Origin: a virus
Direction: 5' to 3' (one strand)
Length of the DNA: 64,000 nucleotides
IMG/VR virus record: IMGVR_UViG_3300031951_000113
Location: 1-64,000 of that record
Within the stretch, counting starts at the first letter, position 1. Every line of letters starts with the position of its first letter. The translations under genes and the position numbers were made by a program. This document shows, piece by piece, positions 34,837 through 41,837 of this stretch. The notes beneath the pieces are model-generated. The model worked only from the letters and a program-made list of their open reading frames with translations, was not told the DNA's origin and made no database searches.

Positions 34837-35364
34837 ATGCCTGCAGCACTTGACCGAAATTGGGATGCTATACGCATCGAATTCTCACATGGGATGTCAA
34901 TCCCTTTACTTGCAGTGAAATACGATGTGCCTGAAGGGACTCTTAAAGCTCGTTCAGCTAGGGAAAAATGGATGGAGATGCGGCCAGAGACCCATATAAC
35001 CGAGGTTGCATCTCATGCAACAAAGGTGCAACCGACCATTTTGGAGACCCAAAAACAGGCCGCAAAGCAGGTCGGAAAGACATGGGCGGAGCGTGGTGAG
35101 GCGTATCGTAGTATGATGTTCGAGAAAACCTCTGAACTTATGCAACAGGCTACGCTCGCTCCTCCCAAGAACTGGAAAGATGCGGATATTGTGGATAAGA
35201 TGGCTCGCAGGGCGGCAGGGTTGGACAATCTCGAAACACAGGTAAATACAATAATAGGCATTGGTAGTCTTGAGGACGGGCCTGTTAAGGCTGATTTCGA
35301 GGGTGATTTTGTCCAGAGTGTGTCATTACTCGACAGCCCTGCAGAGGGTGAGCCTACGGGTTAG
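34837..35364 (+). CDS. Small terminase subunit-like HTH protein
   Basis: 175 residues from MPAALDRNW at 34837. The N-terminal segment WDAIRIEFSHGMSIPLLAVKYDVPEGTLKARSA is a terminase-type helix-turn-helix (family members have 'eye of spring' spacing W-x-E-I-x2-x-Y-x2-G-x-S). A helical middle and acidic C-terminus follow. It is the only plus-strand gene between 20 and 48.8 kb, 14 kb from TerL, and has its own promoter. It could instead be a regulatory HTH protein derived from TerS. The 3' end overlaps the convergent gene by 4 nt. Confidence 0.6.
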   Translation: MPAALDRNWDAIRIEFSHGMSIPLLAVKYDVPEGTLKARSAREKWMEMRPETHITEVASHATKVQPTILETQKQAAKQVGKTWAERGEAYRSMMFEKTSELMQQATLAPPKNWKDADIVDKMARRAAGLDNLETQVNTIIGIGSLEDGPVKADFEGDFVQSVSLLDSPAEGEPTG

Positions 35365-35624
35365 CAACCCGTCAACTGAGGCCAAGTGGACTCTATCTCA
35401 GCGATTCTGGCCACAGCTTTAGCTACCGCTTGTTCGCGGAGCCAGCCAGCTCGTGAGAGATCAGCTTTGAACAAGGCGATCTCCATGCGGAGACGCACCT
35501 CGCTTGGGTCAGGCAGCTTGGACTTTGGGATGTATTCGGCTCGTTCACTGCGATAGAGCCTGCATATCTCTTCAATCTGAGGGTAATTAGAGCGGACAGA
35601 TCCGCTGGGCATATAGGTTTTCAT
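35361..35624 (-). CDS. Small hypothetical protein
   Basis: 87 residues, MKTYMPSGSVRSNYPQIEE..., helical and basic. Its stop overlaps that of the convergent small-terminase-like gene. Unknown. Confidence 0.55.
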   Translation of the reverse strand: MKTYMPSGSVRSNYPQIEEICRLYRSERAEYIPKSKLPDPSEVRLRMEIALFKADLSRAGWLREQAVAKAVARIAEIESTWPQLTGC

Positions 35625-35677
35625 AAGACTACAACCCCTCCCCCGAAGGGGAGAGGCTAGGTGTCTGACGAAATCCG

Positions 35678-36097
35678 TTAGGATTGTGGGGCCACAAGTG
35701 CCTTGAGTTCAGCAAGCTCCGCTTGGAGTGCGGCAATCACGGCATTCTTTTCGGCGACATCCGACGCAGCAATGAATTGCTGTTCAGGGCGGACATAACG
35801 AGTCGTCATAGAAGTGCCTTTGGCACTTGCGTCGGTGTAATCTGGAACGAACCCATTGCTTCTAGCAATAGACACAATCTGCTCGTGCTTAACCCAGCGA
35901 ACATCAGCTTCACCGGAGAGGATTTCATTGACCTTATAGGTCAACTCTTTGCCCTTGAACCCAGATTCCCGAAGGGAAGCACGGATTTCACTTGCGGTTT
36001 GATTGCCATTGTATGCAATCCTTGAGCCGAGGTCTTTGCCTTTAGCAGAAAGACGATTAGTGATGGGGCCGACATTAGCTAGTTCTTTAGTGATCAT
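35678..36097 (-). CDS. Hypothetical protein with C-terminal coiled coil
   Basis: 139 residues, MITKELANVGPITNRL.... The middle (IRASLRESGFKGKELTYKVNEIL) resembles a small DNA-binding unit and the end (NAVIAALQAELAELKALV) is a short leucine-zipper-like coil, so it may be a dimeric DNA- or RNA-binding protein. It is the gene nearest the structured non-coding region and may act on it. Confidence 0.55.
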   Translation of the reverse strand: MITKELANVGPITNRLSAKGKDLGSRIAYNGNQTASEIRASLRESGFKGKELTYKVNEILSGEADVRWVKHEQIVSIARSNGFVPDYTDASAKGTSMTTRYVRPEQQFIAASDVAEKNAVIAALQAELAELKALVAPQS

Positions 36098-36143
36098 AAC
36101 TTTACTCCTGATAATGGAATCCTCCTACTTGACTTGGCTCCAA

Positions 36144-36345
36144 CTCTCCAACGGAGAGCGGTGCATAGGAGAACTCCAGACAGGAGTTGTGCAGGGTGTA
36201 TTGATATTGAGGCAAACTGCCGTAAATACACTTCAGAAAACTTCTTACTGCACAACTCAAGTGATGAGTTTACATTTCCCATACTTTAATCCGGCGTGGG
36301 GTGCTCGCTGATATGTTCCACATATCTTCCGATTTCGGCGAGGCT
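36144..36345. ncRNA. Cluster of perfect short hairpins, candidate structured RNA or leader
   Basis: Four stems are visible. CTCTCC-AAC-GGAGAG (36144-36158). AACTCC-AGACA-GGAGTT (36172-36188). An 11-bp long-range pair GAGTTGTGCAG (36184-36194) with CTGCACAACTC (36248-36258) enclosing a 7-bp GTGTATT/AATACAC pair. GATATGT-TCC-ACATATC (36310-36326) inside CTCGC/GCGAG. The second hairpin and the 11-bp pair share bases and would be alternatives, which suggests a switch. It lies in the leader of the minus-strand gene at 36097. Strand not determined. Confidence 0.5.
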
Positions 36346-36399
36346 TTCTGTTCTGCGAAACATACTTACCCTGATCGCTACGGCATGGTCACGGCTTAA

Positions 36400-36416
36400 T
36401 ATAGATTAAATCTATA
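36400..36416. promoter_or_regulatory. 17-bp palindrome TATAGATT-A-AATCTATA
   Basis: A perfect 8+8 inverted repeat around one base, in the gene-free stretch 36098-37379. Its size and A/T content fit an operator for a dimeric repressor. Further right, AACCC-TTTC-GGGTT (36460-36473) is another small hairpin. I see no other element in 36474-36687. Confidence 0.45.
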
Positions 36417-36687
36417 AAGTCTTTCGACGCTACCAGTCCCATCATTTCCAGAGCGGACTAACCCTTTCGGGTTTCTCTGTTCCTTCGATCCTATCCATTC
36501 TCTTTTCCGACTTTTCGCTTGCAAGGTGCATCAGTTCTTCCATCCACATCATCTACTTCCGTTTGGGATCTATCCTGATGTCTTGCTTCGAGTTTGCCGA
36601 GGCATTCAGACCGATTCGATTGTCGGCAGGGCTTCCATCCTGCACTGCAAAGAGCGATGCCATTCGACCGAACCGATCGACGGCAAA

Positions 36688-36790
36688 CCAACCCCCCAAC
36701 CCTCAGCGAAGCTGAGGGCCTGCGTGCGCGGGCCGCGCTACGCGGCGTGCATCATGCGCGCACACACCACGCGGGTAGGGGGGTGGGGCC
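36688..36790. other. GC-rich, heavily self-complementary block
   Basis: Contains CCTCAGC-GAA-GCTGAGG (36701-36717) and GCCGCG-CTA-CGCGGC (36732-36746), both perfect, with a C-run (ACCCCCCAACCC near 36691) and a near-complementary G-run (GGGTAGGGGGG near 36774) on either side. Together they could close into one large multi-hairpin fold. No protein-coding frame is convincing. It may be an RNA, or an ssDNA fold near the origin. Confidence 0.45.
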
Positions 36791-37017
36791 GTGGCGCAGG
36801 ATCGAGCACTATACATAGATAGGTTGAAAAATTTTTTTCCGAAAAAGCCTGCAACCCCGCTCGGGAACAAATCAAAGCATCCGCGTAAAAATGGAACAAA
36901 ACTTCCCGCTCGGGAGGGCGGCAAAACCAAGTGGTGATGTGGTGAGGGTTGGTGAAGGCATTTTTGAGCAGGCATCACCACACTTAAGTCGTTGATAATT
37001 TTTATACTTATATTTAA

Positions 37018-37158
37018 AATGGTGATGGTGGTGATGGTTTATAATAAAAAGGGGGGTATAATAGAGAAATAGAGAAAGCCCACACGCCTGACGGACGGAA
37101 CAGCGAAAACAGCGCCGGAAGCACGGTATAGCCAAAAACCATCACCACCATCACCATT
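37018..37158. repeat. 23-bp perfect inverted repeat
   Basis: Arms at 37018-37040 and 37136-37158 are exact reverse complements. The core unit GGTGATGGT is itself repeated within each arm. The 95-bp interval holds no gene. Confidence 0.9.
37055..37064 (+). promoter_or_regulatory. Promoter core GGTATAATAG inside the origin-like repeat
   Basis: TATAAT at 37057-37062 matches the phage's recurrent promoter core but points rightward, away from the surrounding minus-strand genes and towards no gene. A primer or regulatory transcript across the loop is the simplest reading. Confidence 0.4.
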
Positions 37159-37379
37159 TGGGGTCATCCCTTTCGCCCTGTTGCCCTTACATTGGTGGGG
37201 GATGGTTTGGTGGGGTGATGGTTGCCCCGCAACCTTGGATACTATGATGCGTTTAAGCGTATATGTCGAGTTTATGCGCTGAACGCTATTCGCGAATGGC
37301 GATTAGTGCCTAGTCTGCTTAGAAACTGGGCTGCAAGTCTAGCGTGACTTGAACTACTAGGCTTTTCCTAACAGTTGCC

Positions 37380-39542
37380 CTACGGCTTGGAGATTATCCA
37401 GAGAGTCTTCCGGGCCCTGCCTTCCCTGCGACCCAGCCACGGGGCTGCATTGCTTTTGTGAACTTGAGCCAACCATACGCCCATTTGCGCTGCACTCGCC
37501 CTGGTAGCAAAGAAGTCCTTGCCGATTCGGAGTAGGTCTCCTGAGGTGCCCTCCCACACCTTCGCCCCATCTATGAACAGGATGCTGTCCTTCAGGTGTC
37601 GCAGGGTGTCAATGTCTTCTCGGAGGTGGGTGGCTGCTGCGAGACTCTGGCTGTGAGCCAGGATTTCTGGGTGGTGGAAGGACTTCACTCCATAGCGGCT
37701 TCGTGATGACGATGCCATGATGCAGGGTGGCGGGGTCCACTGGGAGAGCCACCTTAGAAAGAACGGCAGTTCTGCATTGACCTGTGCCTCGATGACGTGG
37801 TTAGGTGGGAAACTTGGATACCATTCTCCGAGTTTAAACAGCATGAGTTTATCTGTGATTGAATTGTCCGTGGTCGGGACGATCGAGAGAGACTCTTCGT
37901 CCGTGTTACAGGTGACGACTACCCTACCCTGCCACGGAAGCTTCGTAGCATCTTGGAACTTTGGATGGTAAAGGATCTCGGTTTGAGCGACGACCTTTTT
38001 AACGTTAGCTGAGAAAGTCTTTCGGCTAGTCCCGTCGATAGTGGCCATACCGTCGTCAACGCTCCACACTCCGACTTCGACTAGCTCCTTATTGAAGTCC
38101 CCTCCCCCTAGCAGGTATCCGCTCGCATCGCTATGTCCCCCTGAAATCTGGCCCATGATGAACGAGGATAGAAAGGTCTTACCCTGTCCCGCGCCTCCGG
38201 CGATGAACACCATTTGACCCGAAAGCAGCCGTCCCGCTCTGCCCGATTCCCAGAATCTTTTTAACCAAGCTAAGAAGTAGTCTCTTTGGCCGACTCCGTT
38301 TTCATCCACGGCGCTATCCCAGATACCAGGCTCCAGCAAAAACTTCTTGAGCCAGGGGAAATCCCCATCCTCTGCAGCGGGCTCCATCATTTTGCGTTGG
38401 CTGGTGTTTAGGTACTTGGCTCCATTGAAGTCTAGAATTTCGACCGGATTGTAGACGAACGGCGCTACGCACTGCACCCGCTTGGTCTGTTGGATTGCGA
38501 CCATAGCCTTATCTACTTCGCTTGCGGTGTCCTTGTTACCGTTCTTGCTGGAAAGCCTGTACAGGACTTTCAACCGACGGCCCATCTCCTCGCTGACGAG
38601 TCGGCACCATAGGTCGTTGTCTTTGACCCAATAGGCGCGTCCGTCATACCAGAAGTCTGCTGCGGCAGCTCCGGTGCGCTCGGCTTCGTATTCCGAAACA
38701 AACTTTTTACCCAGTATCTCTACCCACGGCACAAAAGACTTACCTGCGCGGTCCGAGAAACATATAACCCCGTGCTCTCCCATGACTGCACCGACACGGT
38801 CAATCCCGTCGTCGATCCAGAACAGCGGCACGCGTAGACCTTCTCTAATGTCGCCCTGCAGCTTTCCTGGGAACTGTTTCTCGATCTCGGCTGCGATGCG
38901 ATCGTATGGGATTGAAGTATTGTTATCCGATACCTTCTTGGCTTTAAGCGCGGATTCGGCCAGCCAATGATGGACCACATTACATGAGATCGGAAGGGAA
39001 CCTGGAATCTGCTCCCAGTCGCTACCGATCTCGAACACCTGGTTTGACTTTAAGGAGGTCTCGTCAAAATGTGGCAGCAGTTTCTTTACACGCAGTTCTT
39101 TTGCTGCGTAAGCCATGAAAGACTCGTAGAGACCCTTGTTGTCCAACATCAGCGGCTCTTCGAACTCCCACACCACACGAATCCCCCCGCTGAATGTTTG
39201 AGAGATTCCTGTGGGCTCCAGCCCAGCCGGGCAGTTGTTAGCGAGGATCTGCTTCGCGTCGGCGATGGGAACTACCGAGTCATAGTCGGCAATAATGCCG
39301 TGTTGGTACTTGACCGGATTTGTTTCCGAAACTCTTAGGGATGGGGTGAGCCCCTCTGCAAAAGTATAGAAGACCCAGTCGGTGTTTGGGTCGGAGCACC
39401 AAACCCGATAAGCTTCTTTAGTCGCCCCCGACTGGAGTCCTGGGCGCGGCGGGATACTGGCTTCCCATGGCTTGCCTCCGATGTCGAAGGCGTCGTTGCT
39501 CCTGAGGTTCTTGATTGCGAGATAGGTCGTCTGTGTTGGCAT
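37380..39542 (-). CDS. Primase-helicase (AEP-like N-terminus, SF3-type helicase)
   Basis: 720 residues. N-terminal GIIADYDSVVP (about 83-93) gives the acidic DxD of archaeo-eukaryotic primase-like domains, followed by SGGIRVVWEFE (about 118), where active members usually have His. The C-terminal helicase has Walker A AGGAGQGKTFLSS (about 447) and Walker B GVWSVDDGM (about 495), then VVVTCNTDE as sensor. It should lay primers and unwind DNA for the family A polymerase. A recurrent promoter (39555-39565) lies 13 nt upstream of the ATG. Confidence 0.8.
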   Translation of the reverse strand: MPTQTTYLAIKNLRSNDAFDIGGKPWEASIPPRPGLQSGATKEAYRVWCSDPNTDWVFYTFAEGLTPSLRVSETNPVKYQHGIIADYDSVVPIADAKQILANNCPAGLEPTGISQTFSGGIRVVWEFEEPLMLDNKGLYESFMAYAAKELRVKKLLPHFDETSLKSNQVFEIGSDWEQIPGSLPISCNVVHHWLAESALKAKKVSDNNTSIPYDRIAAEIEKQFPGKLQGDIREGLRVPLFWIDDGIDRVGAVMGEHGVICFSDRAGKSFVPWVEILGKKFVSEYEAERTGAAAADFWYDGRAYWVKDNDLWCRLVSEEMGRRLKVLYRLSSKNGNKDTASEVDKAMVAIQQTKRVQCVAPFVYNPVEILDFNGAKYLNTSQRKMMEPAAEDGDFPWLKKFLLEPGIWDSAVDENGVGQRDYFLAWLKRFWESGRAGRLLSGQMVFIAGGAGQGKTFLSSFIMGQISGGHSDASGYLLGGGDFNKELVEVGVWSVDDGMATIDGTSRKTFSANVKKVVAQTEILYHPKFQDATKLPWQGRVVVTCNTDEESLSIVPTTDNSITDKLMLFKLGEWYPSFPPNHVIEAQVNAELPFFLRWLSQWTPPPCIMASSSRSRYGVKSFHHPEILAHSQSLAAATHLREDIDTLRHLKDSILFIDGAKVWEGTSGDLLRIGKDFFATRASAAQMGVWLAQVHKSNAAPWLGRREGRARKTLWIISKP

Positions 39543-39554
39543 TTTTGTTACTGT

Positions 39555-39565
39555 GATATTATACC
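39555..39565 (-). promoter_or_regulatory. Promoter core GGTATAATATC for primase-helicase
   Basis: TATAAT spans 39563-39558 and the ATG is at 39542, giving a leader of about 8-9 nt. It sits in the short gap after the 90-aa gene. No convincing -35. Confidence 0.65.
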
Positions 39566-39574
39566 CCTGCTAAA

Positions 39575-39847
39575 TTAAAATGGCGGCTCGTCTGGGTGCG
39601 CGTGGCTATCGCCTTCCATTCTTGCTAAAAGTGACATCATTTCTTCAAAAGCAGCGTCAAATTCAGCATGGATGTCTTCTTCGTGAGCTCCAGCGTCTAT
39701 GGCTTTTCGTATAGGGCTTTCTGCGTCATCTACAGCCCAGTTGAAAAATATCTGCTGCCTATCGTACCTAGACCATAAAGGCTTGTTTCTGTATTCGGCT
39801 TTGTGCTCGACCACAGCCCACTTTGAAGCGTATTGTGCGATTGTCAT
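39575..39847 (-). CDS. Small hypothetical protein downstream of polymerase
   Basis: 90 residues from MTIAQYASKWAVVEHK at 39847, which is in an ATGA overlap with the polymerase stop. Acidic, helical C-terminus (DAAFEEMMSLLARMEGD). Unknown; possibly a polymerase accessory by position only. Confidence 0.6.
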   Translation of the reverse strand: MTIAQYASKWAVVEHKAEYRNKPLWSRYDRQQIFFNWAVDDAESPIRKAIDAGAHEEDIHAEFDAAFEEMMSLLARMEGDSHAHPDEPPF

Positions 39848-41595
39848 TTTCCGTATTTGTCCTCGATACTTCCTTCGGCGGCGAGAGGCAGCCCAGGCAT
39901 CCATTCCGGAGTCTCAGACATTATTTCGACAATATTTTTTAGAGATTGTTCAGCCTCTTCTTCGCGAGTTAGACACACTACCTCATCATGGACGGAAAAC
40001 AAAATCGTGTGTCCGGCAGCCTCTATATTAAGTAGCTTTTCAGCAAATACTTCTCTTGCGGTAGCCTGTGTTAAATTTTCTACAAGCAGCCCATACCAGT
40101 ACTTCGAACGCATCATTTTTCCGTTTCGGCACGTGACGGCGGTGAGCCCTCCCCCTGCGTTGCTGGCCGACCAATAGGTGATCTCTCTTCCGCTCGGAAG
40201 CTCTAAGCTGAAGTCGGCCCCCCGCGAAGCGTGCCGCTTCATCGAGGTCTCCAACGCCTTCCACAGAGCCTTAAGCTTTGGGTTTTTGGTCCTGAACAGC
40301 GTTGTCAGTCGCTCTGCCTCGGCCGCCTCTGTCCCTGAGACCATGCTAAACTTGGATGCCGACATACCGTACCCCAAGCCCAAGTTCAGCTGCTTAATCA
40401 TTAACCTTTTTGCAGGGTTTTTACGTAGCGGGTCCGGCCCTTCGTGCAGGCCCCAAGCTCGCGCCTGAGCGTCATAAAGGTCGTCGCTTTGACGGATATA
40501 GTCTATGAGATTTGCGTCAGAAGACAGGAAAGCAAGACAACGAGGTTCAATCTGGCTTAGATCGACCGCTACAATCTTGGTGCCTTTTGGGGCTTTGATG
40601 AGCCCGCGTAGGTCTACCCCGTATAGCTCTTTCCTATTCAAGTTTTGGAGGTTCAACCCTGCATCCCCGCTCCACCGTCCCGTAGAGCCAGCTCCAAAGT
40701 ATTTTAGGGAAAACGGCATCCACCCATCCGGCTTGGTTCTGTTGATAAAAGTGCATACTTTTTTCAACAACATATTGCAGCGTCTCCAATCTCGCATGGC
40801 TCCGACCCAAGGATAAGTTTCTCCGTATTTGTCCTCCCACCGCTGGCACTCTTCGCTATCCACGGCCAGCGACTTTGGAGGCTCGATCCCTACTTTACGG
40901 CATTCTTCTGCCAGCGCTTTTGGGGATAGAATCTTAGCGTCCTCTTCTTTAGCCCAAGGGATGCTTTGTTCCGCGTTCCAGATAAGCCCCTCTAAATGCT
41001 TTTTGTATTGCTGAGCTTTTTCTATGTCCACAGGAACTCCGCGCATTCCTATCTCCCTTGTTTGCCTAGACAGCTCCCTTTCGTGCCACGGCCATTTGTG
41101 TCCGAACTCCAGCCACAGTTTCAGAGTCATCTCAGCGTCCTTGATGGCGTAGTCGGTGACTTCTTTTTTGAACTCCGCCGACATCGTCTCCCACTGCTTG
41201 CCCTTCATGTTGGCTCGGGTCTTTTTGTCTACCTCGATGCCAAGCAAGCTTTGTGATGCTCCAGCCAGCGACCCTGGACGCCCCATATATCTAGCCATGT
41301 CTAGGACATCGACGACCTCTTTAAACCCGAGATCTTTTGGTATGTTCCCCTTCTCCCCTTCAGCCTCTAGAACTGTGAGGTCGTAGCCCGCGTTGGCCAT
41401 GACTATAGTCTTACCTCTCAGGATGCCCCAATCGAAATCTTTTGGGTTTCCTGCGTACTTAAGCCCATCGGACCCCGAAATTGTGAGCATGTAATTTTCG
41501 GAAGCCCGCGTGTACTTCCACGCTCCCATTGTGGTTATACTGAGTTCTGAATCGTAGTAATTTTCAGTATCAAGGGAGTAGATAACATTTTGCAT
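39844..41595 (-). CDS. Family A DNA polymerase with 3'-5' exonuclease
   Basis: 583 residues. Exonuclease motifs: YSLDTE (D9, E11), ANAGYD (about 68) and YAIKDAE (about 150). Polymerase motif A DLSQIEPR (about 345), motif B KRLMIKQLNLGLGYGMS (about 396-412), motif C VHDEV (about 537). It lacks a 5'-3' nuclease, as in T7. In motif B the residue equivalent to E. coli Phe762 is Leu (K-Q-L-N-L-G). In marine phages Leu762 has been linked to slower replication and temperate life style, which fits the integrase here. It lies between the SSB-like and primase genes. Confidence 0.95.
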   Translation of the reverse strand: MQNVIYSLDTENYYDSELSITTMGAWKYTRASENYMLTISGSDGLKYAGNPKDFDWGILRGKTIVMANAGYDLTVLEAEGEKGNIPKDLGFKEVVDVLDMARYMGRPGSLAGASQSLLGIEVDKKTRANMKGKQWETMSAEFKKEVTDYAIKDAEMTLKLWLEFGHKWPWHERELSRQTREIGMRGVPVDIEKAQQYKKHLEGLIWNAEQSIPWAKEEDAKILSPKALAEECRKVGIEPPKSLAVDSEECQRWEDKYGETYPWVGAMRDWRRCNMLLKKVCTFINRTKPDGWMPFSLKYFGAGSTGRWSGDAGLNLQNLNRKELYGVDLRGLIKAPKGTKIVAVDLSQIEPRCLAFLSSDANLIDYIRQSDDLYDAQARAWGLHEGPDPLRKNPAKRLMIKQLNLGLGYGMSASKFSMVSGTEAAEAERLTTLFRTKNPKLKALWKALETSMKRHASRGADFSLELPSGREITYWSASNAGGGLTAVTCRNGKMMRSKYWYGLLVENLTQATAREVFAEKLLNIEAAGHTILFSVHDEVVCLTREEEAEQSLKNIVEIMSETPEWMPGLPLAAEGSIEDKYGK

Positions 41596-41732
41596 AGGTC
41601 TTTACATCTGTTAGCATTGTATTTTATTACGCATTCCTGCAGCCAAGCCCGTCTGTATTCGGGGTTGTGTATACAAAGCCATCTGTGGCAAGCTCGTTCT
41701 GTAGCTTCTAAAAGCTTTTTATCGGAGGACAT
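41535..41732 (-). CDS. Small hypothetical protein overlapping the polymerase start
   Basis: 65 residues from MSSDKKLLEATERA at 41732, Trp/Cys/His-rich in the first half (CHRWLCIHNPEYRRAW). It overlaps the first 61 nt of the polymerase in another frame. The polymerase start cannot move because its first exonuclease motif is at residue 9, so the overlap is real if this is a gene. Possibly translational coupling. Confidence 0.5.
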   Translation of the reverse strand: MSSDKKLLEATERACHRWLCIHNPEYRRAWLQECVIKYNANRCKDLCKMLSTPLILKITTIQNSV

Positions 41733-41742
41733 TTTAGGGGAG

Positions 41743-41827
41743 TTCGAAGTGGGGTGATCAACAGAGGGAGCCAATGCAGTTAACCCTAGTCGCAGAACAT
41801 CTCTGCGCTCTACGCCCCCACTTCGAA
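41743..41827 (-). ncRNA. Three-way-junction-like structured RNA element in the replication operon
   Basis: A perfect 12-bp closing stem, TTCGAAGTGGGG (41743-41754) with CCCCACTTCGAA (41816-41827), encloses 61 nt. Inside are CGCAGA-ACATC-TCTGCG (41790-41806) and a weaker AGGG/CCCT stem near 41765-41786. It lies just after the SSB-like gene stop and before the ATG at 41732, so it would be in the transcript. It may be a regulatory leader, processing site, attenuator or a small RNA. No known class recognised. Confidence 0.55.
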
Positions 41828-41837
41828 ATTTCTTGTT

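Larger units (their letters stand above)
36930..37225. other. Candidate replication origin: GGTGATGG iterons and a 23-bp inverted repeat
   Basis: GGTGATGG-like repeats occur in both orientations near 36932, 36974, 37021, 37139 and 37210. A perfect 23-bp inverted repeat with core GGTGATGGTGGTGATGG lies at 37018-37040 and 37136-37158, 95 bp apart. The arms are preceded by an A/T-rich stretch (37000-37018) and the loop contains GGTATAATAG on the plus strand. The site abuts the 3' end of the primase-helicase gene. Iterons, A/T-rich DNA and an internal promoter are typical origin parts; function inferred. Confidence 0.55.

Noticed and set aside
36003-36822. Several 60-100-codon frames in the hairpin-rich region
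   Set aside because: They have odd compositions, mutually overlap on both strands and have no plausible starts; non-coding structure is a better explanation.
37357-37557. Extra minus-strand frame at the 3' end of the primase gene
   Set aside because: Overlaps the primase in another phase and has no recognisable features.
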